From Bacillota bacterium (GTDB lineage: Bacteria > Bacillota > Clostridia > Lachnospirales > Lachnospiraceae), in contig JAEWAK010000013.1 in assembly GCA_023391695.1 (NCBI GenBank), forward strand, positions 1 through 64,000: a stretch of 64,000 bases of DNA. Reading direction: 5' to 3'. The notes below the pieces were generated by a model that searched no databases, was not told the DNA's origin, and was given only the letters and a program-made list of their open reading frames with translations. The translations under genes were made by a program, and so were the position numbers. The first letter of the stretch is position 1. Every line of letters starts with the position of its first letter. Positions 8,516 through 18,011 of the stretch are shown one piece after another.

Positions 8516-9613
8516 ATGAAAAAACATACTATTATACTATTGATTTTATTAATGATACTCTCACTTATGGGGTGTAAAAAGAAAGACGGGACGGAGAATA
8601 TTCCGAGCGTGACCCCGACTCCGACCCCTACCGCCACTCCGACTCCCACAGCGGCTCCGACGGTTGAACCGGAGAATCATGACGGCGAAGCAAAGAGTTT
8701 ATTAACCGGTCTCTGGGTTCCGGAAGAAACCAGCAAAAAAAGGCCTTATGCCATAATGTTAAACAATATTAAACTGGCTTCGCCCCAGAGTGGGACATCG
8801 GAAGCTGCTATTCTTTATGAAGCTATCGTAGAAGGCGGCATTACCAGGTTAATGGGAATATTTGAAGACCTCAATGAGACCCGAATCGGGTCTGCCCGCA
8901 GTGCCAGACATTATTTTGTCAGCTTTGCGGATGAATACGATGCAATCTATGTGCATTACGGTGAAACCGTATATGCCACCAGGAAAATAAGTGAATTGGG
9001 CATTGATAACCTAAGCGGACTGACCAATTTAGGGGAAACGGTTTTTTACCGGGATAAATCCATAAAAAAACCCCATAATGCATTTGCAACGAAGGAAGGA
9101 ATACTAAAGGGAACTAAAATTAAAGGTTACGATACGGAATATCCGAAGGATTACGAAGGGCATTTTAAGTTTTATGATGAGGATACGGATTTAACTTCGG
9201 ACCAGAAGGCAGAAAAGGTTACCTTGAAATTTTCCAATTATGCCAGCCCGTATTTTACTTATGACAGTAAGGAGAAGTTATATAACCGTTTTCAATTTGA
9301 TACGGAGCACATAGATTACAATACGGGTAAGCAGTTAACCTTTAAAAATATTATCGTTCAATTTGTTAAGGAATGGAATATAGATAAAAACGGTTACCAG
9401 ACCATGGATATCGAAAATGCACAGGGTAAGGGATATTATGTCACAAACGGCAAGAAGGTCGACATAACCTGGACCAAAAACGAAAGCAGCCGGAAGATGC
9501 GCTATTATGATGCACAGGGTAAGGAACTGACCATCAATCCCGGTAAAACGTATATTGCCGTATTTCCGGATAACCGGACAGGTGATGTCGTGCTTTCGGA
9601 TAAAGCAGAATAG
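8516..9613 (+). CDS. YerB-like lipoprotein (DUF3048)
   Basis: A 365-residue lipoprotein. The signal peptide ends in the lipobox LMGC, with the lipidated cysteine at C20, followed by a charged KKKDG stretch. A Thr-Pro linker (about residues 30-47) then leads to the DUF3048 region, recognisable by RPYAIMLNN and the GSARSARHYFVSFADEYDAI block. The role of the YerB family is not established; the outer membrane-surface location follows from the lipobox. ATG 8516 has AGGAG eight bases upstream. It starts a new unit after the repeat array, ahead of the flippase gene. Confidence 0.85.
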   Translation: MKKHTIILLILLMILSLMGCKKKDGTENIPSVTPTPTPTATPTPTAAPTVEPENHDGEAKSLLTGLWVPEETSKKRPYAIMLNNIKLASPQSGTSEAAILYEAIVEGGITRLMGIFEDLNETRIGSARSARHYFVSFADEYDAIYVHYGETVYATRKISELGIDNLSGLTNLGETVFYRDKSIKKPHNAFATKEGILKGTKIKGYDTEYPKDYEGHFKFYDEDTDLTSDQKAEKVTLKFSNYASPYFTYDSKEKLYNRFQFDTEHIDYNTGKQLTFKNIIVQFVKEWNIDKNGYQTMDIENAQGKGYYVTNGKKVDITWTKNESSRKMRYYDAQGKELTINPGKTYIAVFPDNRTGDVVLSDKAE

Positions 9614-9702
9614 GACAGGGTTGGTGTTACTTACAAAAGATTTATCAATATATGACGGCTGCCAAAGAGCAGACGGCGTATGTTTATTTGCAGGAGGATT
9701 TT

Positions 9703-11331
9703 ATGGGATCAGGTAAGAAAAGTAGTAATTTTTTGGTGCAGGGAAGTATATTGGCAGCAGCTTCAATCATTGTCCGTTTAATCGGGCTGCTGTACCGTAT
9801 TCCCTTAACCAATATTATTGGAGATGAAGGAATCGGTTATTATTCCAATGCATTTGCAATATATAATATCGCTTTAATTTTATCCTCCTACAGTTTACCC
9901 CTTGCCGTATCAAAACTGGTGGCAGCCAGGGCAGTTAAGAAACAGTACCGCAATTCCTACCGTATATTTTTATGCGCCATGTGTTTTGCGATCGTTGTAG
10001 GAACCATAGCATCGTTGTTTATTTATTTCGGCGCAGACTTTTTAGCAGCCGCAATTTATAAATCCCCACGCAGTGCAATACCTCTGCGGATTTTAGCTCC
10101 GACCATATTTGTATTTGCGGTGATGGGCGTGTTAAGAGGGTATTTTCAGGGAAAAAATACAATGCTGCCGACTTCTGTATCCCAGATATTGGAACAGGTC
10201 ATAAATGCGGCCGTCAGTATAGTTGCCGCCTACTTTTTAATGAAATACCACAGTGCCTCCCAGGATATCGCGGCTTTTGGAGCGGCAGGAGGCACCCTCG
10301 GAACCTTTGTCGGTGCATGTGTGGCACTTATCTTTTTAGCTTTTATATTTGCATTATATAAGCCGATTATTGACAAGCAGTTAAGAAAAGATACGGTAAA
10401 TATACGGGAGTCCTATCCCGACGTATTTAAGGCTTTACTGGTTACCATAGTACCTGTTATTCTAAGCCAGACCGTTTACCAGATCAGCGGGGTATTGGAC
10501 GGTTCCCTGTTCGGACATATAATGGCAGGGAAAGGGCTGGATGAAGATACCAGGAATGCATTTTGGGGGATCTATTCCAATAAATATAATTTGTTGATCA
10601 ACGTACCGGTTTCCATAGCCTCCGCCATGGGAGTTGCCATAATTCCAAGTCTTGTGGCATCAAAAGCCGGCGGTACCAACTATGAAGTGAAAAATAAAGT
10701 ACATCTGGCAGTTAAGTTCAACATGATAATTGCAATCCCGGCAGCGGTGGGAATGGGTGTGCTGGCCTCTCCGATTCTCCGGTTATTATTTGGCGATGCA
10801 AGGGAACTGCCGGCTTATCTGATCCGTTTCGGTTCTGTTGCCATAGTCCTGTTCGCCTTATCAACAATTACCAATGCGGTCCTGCAGGGAATCAATAAAA
10901 TGAAGCTTCCGGTTATCCATTCGGCCATATCCTTAGGCATACACATTGTACTTTTATACATATTATTGAAATACTTTAATTTAAGCACCTATGGTTTGGT
11001 TATCGGCAATGTGACCTTTTCCCTGGTCGTATGTATACTAAACTGGATTTCGGTGGGGAAGAATTTAAATTATAAGCAGGAAGTGAAAAAGACTTTTCTG
11101 ATTCCAACGGCTTGTTCAGCAATTATGGGAGTTATGGCTTACTTAACTTACTACGGGCTTCATAGACTGACCGGCATGAATTCCATCAGTACCTTGGCTG
11201 CAGTTATGGTTGCGGTAGTGGTTTACTGCTGTTTACTGTTACTTTTTAAAGGTGTTACGGAAGAAGAATTGCATGAAATGCCAATGGGCAGGACTCTGGC
11301 AAGGATTGCCGGCAGGCTGCATCTGATTTAG
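9703..11331 (+). CDS. SpoVB/MurJ-type polysaccharide flippase (MOP superfamily)
   Basis: An integral membrane protein of 542 residues with about 14 hydrophobic segments, in the polysaccharide-transport family that includes SpoVB, YtgP and MurJ-like flippases. The N-terminus (FLVQGSILAAASIIVRLIGLLYRIPLTNIIG) is typical of the SpoVB-like branch, which moves lipid-linked cell-wall or spore-cortex precursors. An in-frame start exists at 9652, but ATG 9703 is chosen because AGGAGG sits at 9692-9697, giving normal spacing. Whether it serves vegetative peptidoglycan, spore cortex or another glycan cannot be told from sequence. Confidence 0.85.
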   Translation: MGSGKKSSNFLVQGSILAAASIIVRLIGLLYRIPLTNIIGDEGIGYYSNAFAIYNIALILSSYSLPLAVSKLVAARAVKKQYRNSYRIFLCAMCFAIVVGTIASLFIYFGADFLAAAIYKSPRSAIPLRILAPTIFVFAVMGVLRGYFQGKNTMLPTSVSQILEQVINAAVSIVAAYFLMKYHSASQDIAAFGAAGGTLGTFVGACVALIFLAFIFALYKPIIDKQLRKDTVNIRESYPDVFKALLVTIVPVILSQTVYQISGVLDGSLFGHIMAGKGLDEDTRNAFWGIYSNKYNLLINVPVSIASAMGVAIIPSLVASKAGGTNYEVKNKVHLAVKFNMIIAIPAAVGMGVLASPILRLLFGDARELPAYLIRFGSVAIVLFALSTITNAVLQGINKMKLPVIHSAISLGIHIVLLYILLKYFNLSTYGLVIGNVTFSLVVCILNWISVGKNLNYKQEVKKTFLIPTACSAIMGVMAYLTYYGLHRLTGMNSISTLAAVMVAVVVYCCLLLLFKGVTEEELHEMPMGRTLARIAGRLHLI

Positions 11332-11443
11332 GATTACATCCGGGAAATCGTTTCCTTAGAACCGCAGTAACTGAATAGTCTCAAAATATTTTGTATAAAA
11401 TGGGAAAAACTAGTGAATACTTAATGCAAAAGGAGTGATTTTG

Positions 11444-12181
11444 GTGAAATTCAAGAAAGCATTAGTATATTTCATTAGTTTTTTTTCATTGTCTGTAATG
11501 TTTTCCGCCTGTTATTATTTAAGTTATAAAAACGCCTTAAGGGATTTTAACGAAAGTGCGGTAGAACGCAATAATGAACTTATTGCATCCTTGGAAAATA
11601 ACGGTTTATTACAATTAAACGGTGAACAGGGAACGGGTAATGCAGAAACAGAAAATTCAGACAGCGGACCGGTCCAGAATGCGGGAACTGAATCTGAAAA
11701 TACGACAGATACCAGTATTGCCGCTGATTTTGTTGAGGATACTATATTACCAACAACTGAATATACATTACAAACCTATGATTTGAAAAACAGTGAAATA
11801 ACGGAAGAGGTACTGCCCACCCCAAGTTATTTAATAGGGCTTACACGTGAGGAAGTAATCCAGTACCTGAGTGATTATATGCAGGATTTACCTTTGAATG
11901 AATTTGAAAAAGGCCTGACTTCCTTTGAAGTTACACTTTTTTCAAAAGACAGGATTGTTCTGAGAAAAACATATAATCCGGATAAAGTAGAATATAAATA
12001 TTTCCTGAAAGCTCAGAATGGTTATATTGTTGCATATTATGGCGACCAAAAAACCGTTTTTGATTATACGGGAGTTGCCATAGAAAATCTTTCGGACTAC
12101 GAAAAGGATCGGCTGGTAGAGGGAATTTTCGTCAAGGATCTGGACGAGCTGTATGCATTGTTAGAAAATTATTCAAGTTAA
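11444..12181 (+). CDS. Membrane-anchored protein with BofC-like C-terminal domain
   Basis: A 245-residue protein with one N-terminal membrane segment (residues 5-27), then a low-complexity region rich in Asn, Glu and Thr (about 45-90). The folded C-terminal domain (about 125-245) contains YFLKAQNGYIVAYYG, LVEGIFVKDLDELYALLENY and similar stretches. That pattern resembles the C-terminal domain of BofC, the forespore protein that restrains SpoIVB signalling in Bacillus. The resemblance is from memory and moderate. GTG 11444 is chosen because AAAGGAG lies eight bases upstream. Confidence 0.6.
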   Translation: MKFKKALVYFISFFSLSVMFSACYYLSYKNALRDFNESAVERNNELIASLENNGLLQLNGEQGTGNAETENSDSGPVQNAGTESENTTDTSIAADFVEDTILPTTEYTLQTYDLKNSEITEEVLPTPSYLIGLTREEVIQYLSDYMQDLPLNEFEKGLTSFEVTLFSKDRIVLRKTYNPDKVEYKYFLKAQNGYIVAYYGDQKTVFDYTGVAIENLSDYEKDRLVEGIFVKDLDELYALLENYSS

Positions 12182-12248
12182 AATCTTATGGTACCGGTTT
12201 CATTTGCATCAGAAAGGGATTTTAATTTTATTATTCTGTTTGACCTAT

Positions 12249-12293
12249 CAAGGGAGTCTTCCGCCTCTGCGGGCGGAAGACTCCCTTGTTTTT
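12249..12293 (+). terminator. Strong Rho-independent terminator
   Basis: CAAGGGAGTCTTCCGCC (12249-12265) pairs perfectly with GGCGGAAGACTCCCTTG (12272-12288) over a 6-base loop and is followed by TTTTT. It ends the transcript of the BofC-like gene. Confidence 0.9.
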
Positions 12294-12327
12294 GCGGAAG
12301 GCGGAGCCTTCGGTCTCCGCAAAAAAA
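12289..12327 (+). repeat. Second hairpin abutting the terminator
   Basis: The T-run of the previous terminator doubles as the 5' arm TTTTTGCGGA, which pairs with TCCGCAAAAA downstream. An inner AAGGC/GCCTT stem sits between them. The arms would also give an A-run and T-run arrangement on the minus strand. Confidence 0.5.
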
Positions 12328-12453
12328 GAAGCATTACAGTCCGAAACAGTAAAATGATGCAGAATACTTAATTCATTTTCAACATCCGGAAATTGTTTTG
12401 TTTCTTGAATTATATCTCTTATATGTTTATTAAGATATTCATCTATATTCATA

Positions 12454-12482
12454 TTGACTTTGTAGGAAATACTTTGTATAAT
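12454..12482 (+). promoter_or_regulatory. Sigma-A promoter of the LacI-type regulator
   Basis: TTGACT (12454-12459) and TATAAT (12477-12482) are 17 bases apart, near-consensus. The leader before the start codon at 12572 is about 80 bases and contains an imperfect TTGAAGGAT/ATCCTTTCAA inverted repeat. Confidence 0.75.
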
Positions 12483-12571
12483 ATCGGATAATATATCACA
12501 GGAATTCCTTGAAGGATTAAGTACGATCCTTTCAAATGGGACTGCCCGCTGTATAAGGAGGTTTATAATTC

Positions 12572-13594
12572 ATGACATTAAAGGAAATAGCGAAACGGGC
12601 CAATGTGTCGGTTTCTACCGTTTCACGTATTATCAATTCTCCCGACGGTAATTTTGCACGTAAAGAAATACGGGATAAAGTTTGGGAAATAATCAGGGAA
12701 ACGGAATATGTTCCGAACCAGTCCGCCATAGAATTAAAGCTGAATAAAACGAAAAAAGATTTCAGGAAGCCCATTACTTTCGCCTGTATTCTGGGAAGAA
12801 CGAAAAACCTGGATGATAATCCTTTCTTTGCGCAGGTGGCACGGGCAGTTGAACAAAAGGCTCTAAGTTTAGGCTATGTAGTATCCCTTTCTTATTCGGT
12901 TTTAGATCTTGCCAATCTGGAGTTACTGAAAAAAATTGAATCCGTTAAAACTGACGGTGCTGTTGTCATAGGACGTTTTGATATGAGTACCATTCAATTT
13001 CTGAAAAATCACTATAAAAATATCGTTTACGTTGGCCGGAATGTGATTGATACCGAACTGGACCAGATAATATGCGATGGGTATGAAGCAACCAGGGAAG
13101 CCTTAAATTATTTGATCCGGTTCGGGCACAGGCGAATCGGGTATATCGGGGAAACGGTAAATGAGATCCGCTATAAAGCTTATCTCAATGTCGTTAATGA
13201 GGAAAAACTGGACAGTGACGGCAATTTGGTCTGTTCCTGTTCCCAAAACGGTGCAGGCGGTTATCAGGGGGCGGATGCGCTGCTTCGGAAAACCAAGCCT
13301 TTACCGACGGCTGTTTTTTGTGCAACGGATGTGGCTGCTATTGCGGCGATCAGACGTTTTACCGAAGCAGGTATTAAAATACCTGAGGATATCTCCGTAG
13401 TAGGAATGGATGATATCGAACTGGCGGGATATGTTTCACCCATGCTGACAACAGTCGGGATGCCCAAATCAGAGCTGGGGAATATTGCGGTACAGACATT
13501 GGTCAGCCGAATAAATAAGAATCATAAACTGCCGATGAAAATATTCCTTCCCTTTAAGCTGGCAATACGGGAGAGTGTTGCAAAGCGTTTATAG
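12572..13594 (+). CDS. LacI/GalR-family transcriptional regulator
   Basis: A sugar-responsive DNA-binding repressor of 340 residues, normal for the family. The helix-turn-helix at residues 2-25 (TLKEIAKRANVSVSTVSRI) is followed by the hinge and a periplasmic-binding-protein-like effector domain with the FCATDVAAIAAIRRFTEAGI block and VVGMDDIELAGYVSPMLTTV near the C-terminus. AAGGAGG precedes ATG 12572. It is flanked by terminators on both sides and stands alone, so its target is not indicated by an adjacent sugar operon. The effector may be a galactoside, as in MsmR/GalR-like proteins, but this is not shown. Confidence 0.92.
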   Translation: MTLKEIAKRANVSVSTVSRIINSPDGNFARKEIRDKVWEIIRETEYVPNQSAIELKLNKTKKDFRKPITFACILGRTKNLDDNPFFAQVARAVEQKALSLGYVVSLSYSVLDLANLELLKKIESVKTDGAVVIGRFDMSTIQFLKNHYKNIVYVGRNVIDTELDQIICDGYEATREALNYLIRFGHRRIGYIGETVNEIRYKAYLNVVNEEKLDSDGNLVCSCSQNGAGGYQGADALLRKTKPLPTAVFCATDVAAIAAIRRFTEAGIKIPEDISVVGMDDIELAGYVSPMLTTVGMPKSELGNIAVQTLVSRINKNHKLPMKIFLPFKLAIRESVAKRL

Positions 13595-13717
13595 GTTAGA
13601 GTCGCGGCATAGTAAAATACGAATATCCTCCTAGACCAGAAAAGGTATTGGAATTAAGTGAAACTAATACAATACAGTATAAACTGCCTTTTCTAATTTT
13701 ACATATCAAATTTAAGA

Positions 13718-13785
13718 ATTGCCGGATTTGCAGGCCATAAGCGAACAAATTTGTCCGCTTATGGCACAAATCCGGCAATATTTTT
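13718..13785 (+). terminator. Long-stem terminator after the LacI-type gene
   Basis: ATTGCCGGATTTG (13718-13730) pairs with CAAATCCGGCAAT (13767-13779). An inner stem CCATAAGCG/CGCTTATGG extends it, and TTTTT follows. Confidence 0.85.
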
Positions 13786-13885
13786 ATTATGCGGTGCATG
13801 AAAGGAAAGGCAGGATTCGTTCAACATTTGCTTTTTTCATAATAAGAAGATATAGATGTTACGCAAACGTTATACCTTTTTCTTG

Positions 13886-13914
13886 TTGCATAACTATTAC
13901 TTCTAAAGTATAAT
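13886..13914 (+). promoter_or_regulatory. Promoter of the sulfate operon
   Basis: TTGCAT (13886-13891) and TATAAT (13909-13914) are 17 bases apart, upstream of the sulfate-binding protein gene. Confidence 0.6.
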
Positions 13915-13925
13915 CATAAATCATA

Positions 13926-13943
13926 CTAATCATATATGATTAG
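13926..13943 (+). promoter_or_regulatory. 18-bp perfect palindrome, likely operator
   Basis: CTAATCATATATGATTAG is a perfect palindrome starting 12 bases downstream of the -10 box, where a repressor would block transcription. The neighbouring ATCATA repeats extend the motif. It probably responds to sulfur status, but the regulator is not in the window. Confidence 0.6.
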
Positions 13944-14024
13944 AAACATATAAAATGAGGGAAGAGGCAATTGGCAGAACCGTATGGTAAGTACCTGCTT
14001 CTAACATCGAAGAAAGGAGATTTT

Positions 14025-15071
14025 ATGAAAATCAAAAAGCTGTTTACATTCGGATTGGCAATAACATTAATTACAGGGGTATTAACAGGCTGCGGCAGCA
14101 ATAAAGACGATGTTTCCGCTCCCAATGCAGCATCAGTGGAAATTACAAATGTATCCTATGACCCTACCAGGGAATTATACGAAGCTTATAATCAGGAATT
14201 CGCAAAATACTGGAAGGAGAAAACCGGTCAGGAGGTTACCGTAATTCCTTCCCATGGCGGTTCCGGAAAACAGGCCCGTTCCGTCATTGAAGGGAATGAG
14301 GCGGATGTTGTTACCCTGGCCTTAGGATATGATATTACAGCAATAGAAGAAGCCGGACTCATTGAAGCAGGCTGGCAGAGTGAATTTGAAAATAACAGTT
14401 CTCCGTATACTTCCACCATAGTTTTTCTGGTGCGTAAAGACAATCCGAAGCAGATAGAGGACTGGGATGATCTGATAAGAGACGATGTTAAGATTATTAC
14501 TCCCAATCCCAAAACTTCAGGCGGAGCAAGATGGAATTACCTTGCAGCCTGGGGCTACGCCGATAAGCTTTATAATCACGAGGAAAACCAGATTAAGGAT
14601 TTTATCGGGAAACTTTTTCAGAACGTATTGGTATTGGATTCCGGAGCCAGAGGTGCTACTACCACCTTTGTGGAAAATGGTCAGGGAGACGTACTTTTAG
14701 CCTGGGAAAATGAAGCATACCTTTCCATTAAGGAAAATCCCGAAGAATTCGAAATCGTTACGCCAAGTATCAGCATCCTTGCCGAACCTCCCGTTGCCAT
14801 AGTGGATGAGGTAGTGGATGACAGAGGAACCAGAGAGGTTTCTAACGCATATTTGGAATATCTCTATTCCGATGTGGGGCAAAGGCTGGCCGGTGAAAAT
14901 TATTACAGACCCACCAATCCAGACATATTAAAGGAATTCGGTGACGTATTTAATCTGGATTTAGAGCTGTTAACCATTGATGACCCGCTATTCGGCGGCT
15001 GGGATAAGGCACAGGAGAAACATTTTAATGACGGCGGTGTATTTGACCAGATATATACCGGCCAACAATAA
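14025..15071 (+). CDS. Sulfate/thiosulfate ABC transporter substrate-binding lipoprotein
   Basis: This cell-surface lipoprotein captures sulfate or thiosulfate for CysT-CysW-CysA. It has 348 residues with signal peptide and lipobox LTGC (C23). The mature part has the Sbp/CysP pattern: NVSYDPTRELYEAYNQEF near the N-terminus, SHGGSGKQARSVIEG, ITPNPKTSGGARWNYLAAWGYA and RPTNPDIL near the C-terminus. The frame extends upstream, but ATG 14025 is the start because AAAGGAG lies eight bases before it and the signal peptide begins there. The permease genes follow within 22 bases. Sulfate versus thiosulfate preference cannot be read; sbp and cysP are both possible names. Confidence 0.92.
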   Translation: MKIKKLFTFGLAITLITGVLTGCGSNKDDVSAPNAASVEITNVSYDPTRELYEAYNQEFAKYWKEKTGQEVTVIPSHGGSGKQARSVIEGNEADVVTLALGYDITAIEEAGLIEAGWQSEFENNSSPYTSTIVFLVRKDNPKQIEDWDDLIRDDVKIITPNPKTSGGARWNYLAAWGYADKLYNHEENQIKDFIGKLFQNVLVLDSGARGATTTFVENGQGDVLLAWENEAYLSIKENPEEFEIVTPSISILAEPPVAIVDEVVDDRGTREVSNAYLEYLYSDVGQRLAGENYYRPTNPDILKEFGDVFNLDLELLTIDDPLFGGWDKAQEKHFNDGGVFDQIYTGQQ

Positions 15072-15093
15072 ATTAAGATAAGCGGAGGCATTG

Positions 15094-15930
15094 ATGACTA
15101 TGAAACGTCACAAAAGAAAACAGGTTGTACCGGGTTTTGGTATTTCCATGGGAGTAACCTTAACCTTACTCAGCTTAATCGTTCTGATTCCGATGGCTTC
15201 ACTGGTCCTGAATGCCTCTGCCATGGGATTACATACCTTTTGGTCTACGGTTACGGACAAACGGATCCTATCCGGATATCTTGTAAGTTTTTCCTGTGCC
15301 CTGATTGCGGCAATCATCAACGGAGTCTTCGGAGTTATTTTGGCCTGGGTGCTGGTACGGTACGAATTTCCTTTCAAAAGATTTGTTGACGGACTGATTG
15401 AATTACCCTTTGCCCTGCCTACGGCAGTTGCGGGTATCGCCTTAACCACCCTGTATTCGGATAAAGGAATGCTTGGAAAATTACTTGGAGTATGGGGGAT
15501 CAAGGTATCTTATACGAGACTCGGTATCATTGTTGCCATGGTTTTTATCGGTATCCCTTTTGTGGTAAGAACCATCCAGCCGGTACTTGAGGATCTGGAC
15601 CCTCAGTATGAGGAGGCCGCAGGAGTACTTGGTGCCAGTAGAACTAAGATATTTTTTAGGGTGGTATTCCCGGAAATACGGCCGGCTCTGCTGACGGGCT
15701 TCGGACTCGCCTTTGCGAGAGCCGTGGGGGAATACGGAAGTGTTGTGTTTATTGCCGGAAATATTCCCTTTAAGACAGAAATCGCGCCCCTCTTAATTAT
15801 GAGCAAGCTGGAGCAGTTTAACTATGACGGTGCAAATGCCATTGCGCTGGTAATGTTGGCAGTCTCCTTTATTATTCTGTTTGCGATCAACTCAGTTCAG
15901 GTATATGCCAATAAATTTACCAGGGAATAG
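15094..15930 (+). CDS. cysT: Sulfate ABC transporter permease CysT
   Basis: One of two inner-membrane permeases of the sulfate importer, 278 residues with six predicted membrane helices. The ABC-contact EAA motif is visible as EEAAGVLGASRTKIFFRVVFP. The N-terminal KRHKRKQVVPGFGISMGVTL is typical of CysT/CysU. GGAGG (15084-15088) lies just before ATG 15094; ATG 15100 is also possible. It is followed directly by cysW, with which it forms the heterodimeric channel. Confidence 0.93.
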   Translation: MTMKRHKRKQVVPGFGISMGVTLTLLSLIVLIPMASLVLNASAMGLHTFWSTVTDKRILSGYLVSFSCALIAAIINGVFGVILAWVLVRYEFPFKRFVDGLIELPFALPTAVAGIALTTLYSDKGMLGKLLGVWGIKVSYTRLGIIVAMVFIGIPFVVRTIQPVLEDLDPQYEEAAGVLGASRTKIFFRVVFPEIRPALLTGFGLAFARAVGEYGSVVFIAGNIPFKTEIAPLLIMSKLEQFNYDGANAIALVMLAVSFIILFAINSVQVYANKFTRE

Positions 15931-15946
15931 AAAGGGGAATCGTGCT

Positions 15947-16774
15947 ATGACAAAACCACATCAGAAGGAATCGAAAGCGGTACCGGTTTTCTTGATTACT
16001 ATCAGTATTTTATTTCTATTTATTATGCTCATCATGCCGCTTATCGTAGTAATAACGGAAGCCTTCCGAAGCGGCATTGCAGTCTATAAGAAAGCGGTAT
16101 TTGACTCCTATACGGTCAAGGCGCTGCTGCTTACTCTGGAAGCAACTGCGGCGGCGGTTGCGGTCAATACGTTATTCGGCCTGTTTGCTGCCTGGACCGT
16201 TACAAAATATCATTTTAAAAAGAAAAAGCTCTTAACTACCTTAATTGACATTCCCTTTGCCATATCCCCGGTCATAGCGGGTCTGATCTTTATCCTTACC
16301 TTCGGACGTATCGGCTGGACCCATGGTATCCTTACCGCTTTGGATATTAAGATTGTATTTGCGGTTCCGGGGGTTATCCTCGGTACGGTATTTGTAACTT
16401 TTCCCTTTATATCAAGGGAAATCATACCGGTCCTTAACGCCCAGGGAGTTGACCAGGAAGAAGCGGCTGCTATTATGGGAGCGGGTGCTTTTCGGATCTT
16501 CCGCAAAATTACTTTCCCCCAGATTAAATGGGCCTTCCTGTACGGTATTGTTTTATGTACCGCCAGGGCCATGGGGGAATTCGGAGCGGTATCCGTACTG
16601 TCCGGACACTTAAGAGGGAAGACCATTACTTTACCCCTTCAGGTAGAAATCTTCTTCAGCGAATTTAATTTTACCGCAGCTTTTGGGGTGTCCTCCATAC
16701 TGGTAATCCTGGCGGTCATTATACTGATTGTAAGAAATGTACTGGAATATAAAATGAAAAAGGCGGGTGTCTGA
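15947..16774 (+). CDS. cysW: Sulfate ABC transporter permease CysW
   Basis: Second permease subunit, 275 residues and six membrane helices. The EAA loop is EEAAAIMGAGAFRIFRKITFP. The frame is open upstream into cysT, but ATG 15947 with AAAGGGG before it matches the family length. It lies 16 bases after cysT and ends right at the start of cysA, so the permease and ATPase genes are coupled. Confidence 0.93.
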   Translation: MTKPHQKESKAVPVFLITISILFLFIMLIMPLIVVITEAFRSGIAVYKKAVFDSYTVKALLLTLEATAAAVAVNTLFGLFAAWTVTKYHFKKKKLLTTLIDIPFAISPVIAGLIFILTFGRIGWTHGILTALDIKIVFAVPGVILGTVFVTFPFISREIIPVLNAQGVDQEEAAAIMGAGAFRIFRKITFPQIKWAFLYGIVLCTARAMGEFGAVSVLSGHLRGKTITLPLQVEIFFSEFNFTAAFGVSSILVILAVIILIVRNVLEYKMKKAGV

Positions 16775-16775
16775 A

Positions 16776-17837
16776 ATGCACGTAGAATTAAAAGATATAA
16801 ACAAATCCTTCGGTGATTTTAAAGCCTCCGACCACATCAGTTTCGGAATTGAAAAGGGGAAGCTGATCGGCTTGCTCGGCCCCAGCGGGAGTGGAAAAAC
16901 CACAATACTGCGAATGCTTGCAGGACTTGAATATCCCGACTCCGGCGATATCTTTATAAACGGCAGCCGTGTGAATGATTTGCCAGCAAGTAAAAGAGGC
17001 ATCGGCTTTGTATTTCAAAATTATGCTCTGTTCCGGTATATGAATGTTTTTGACAACATCGCTTTTGGTCTGGAGATCCAGAAAAAGAATAAAAAAGAAT
17101 GCAGGGAAAGGGTGGAAGAACTCTTACAGCTTATTGGACTGGAGGGGTTAGGCAACCGGTACCCGCATCAGCTCTCCGGCGGACAAAAGCAACGAGTGGC
17201 ATTTGCCAGGGCACTGGCACCGAGTCCTCAGTTATTATTGCTGGATGAACCCTTTGCTGCCATTGATGCCAAGGTAAGGCAGGAGCTTAGAAGCTGGTTA
17301 AAGGATACGATTAACAAGGTGGGCATCACCAGCATTTTTGTGACCCATGACCAGGATGAGGCCATTGAAGTTGCGGATGAGATCATCATTACCAATAAGG
17401 GAAGGATAGAGCAGAAAGGTTCTCCCTCAGAGATATACCGCAATCCCGAGACACTTTTTGTGGCACAGTTCGTCGGACAGTCCTCCCTGTTAAAGGATTA
17501 CGGCAGGCTCATTGGATTTGAAACCGCAAAGACAGGGTCAACAGCCATTATCCGCCCGGAATTTATAAAAGTTACCAGAAAAGACGAACCTCTTCTCTAT
17601 CCCAACTCCGCGGAAGAAGGGACGGTTGAGAAGATTGCCTTTCGGGGCAGCTATTCTGAGGTGAAAATCAGGGTAAAGGGCTATTTATTGACTGCAACCA
17701 GGTCCTTGGAGGAAAATCCTTTAACGGTGGGAGAAAAGGTAAATGTCCTGATCTACCGTCTGTTTACCTTTGGAGAGGACGGCGGTCTGGTGCTGGAAAA
17801 TAAGGCGATTGAAGATAGAAACCCTATATATATTTAG
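16776..17837 (+). CDS. cysA: Sulfate ABC transporter ATP-binding protein CysA
   Basis: Cytoplasmic ATPase that powers sulfate import, 353 residues. Walker A GPSGSGKTT starts at residue 35, the ABC signature LSGGQ is at 133-137 and Walker B LLLLDEP follows at about 153. The H-loop is in FVTHDQDEA. A C-terminal regulatory domain of the TOBE type (about 235-350) contains AIIRPEFIKV. ATG 16776 is preferred; GTG 16767, which would overlap cysW, is in frame. The call as CysA rests on context and on the C-terminal domain. Confidence 0.93.
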   Translation: MHVELKDINKSFGDFKASDHISFGIEKGKLIGLLGPSGSGKTTILRMLAGLEYPDSGDIFINGSRVNDLPASKRGIGFVFQNYALFRYMNVFDNIAFGLEIQKKNKKECRERVEELLQLIGLEGLGNRYPHQLSGGQKQRVAFARALAPSPQLLLLDEPFAAIDAKVRQELRSWLKDTINKVGITSIFVTHDQDEAIEVADEIIITNKGRIEQKGSPSEIYRNPETLFVAQFVGQSSLLKDYGRLIGFETAKTGSTAIIRPEFIKVTRKDEPLLYPNSAEEGTVEKIAFRGSYSEVKIRVKGYLLTATRSLEENPLTVGEKVNVLIYRLFTFGEDGGLVLENKAIEDRNPIYI

Positions 17838-18011
17838 AAGCGGCTAATTAATCATCACAGGTTTTGCGAAACTGATGCATACGTGGTATTAAGTCAGGAG
17901 TGTTTATAGCCGGAGTTAATTATGCTTCTATGTAAACGAAATATATAAATCAGGGATATATTGGCTGGCTGATTGGGATTCTGTCGGATTTCTTAAAGCT
18001 GCCGTTTCGTT

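Noticed and set aside
12231..12452. Minus-strand open frame of 73 codons beginning MNIDEYLNKHIRDII
   Set aside because: It has no ribosome site, overlaps the LacI-type promoter on the other strand, and its C-terminal half is only the translation of two hairpins.
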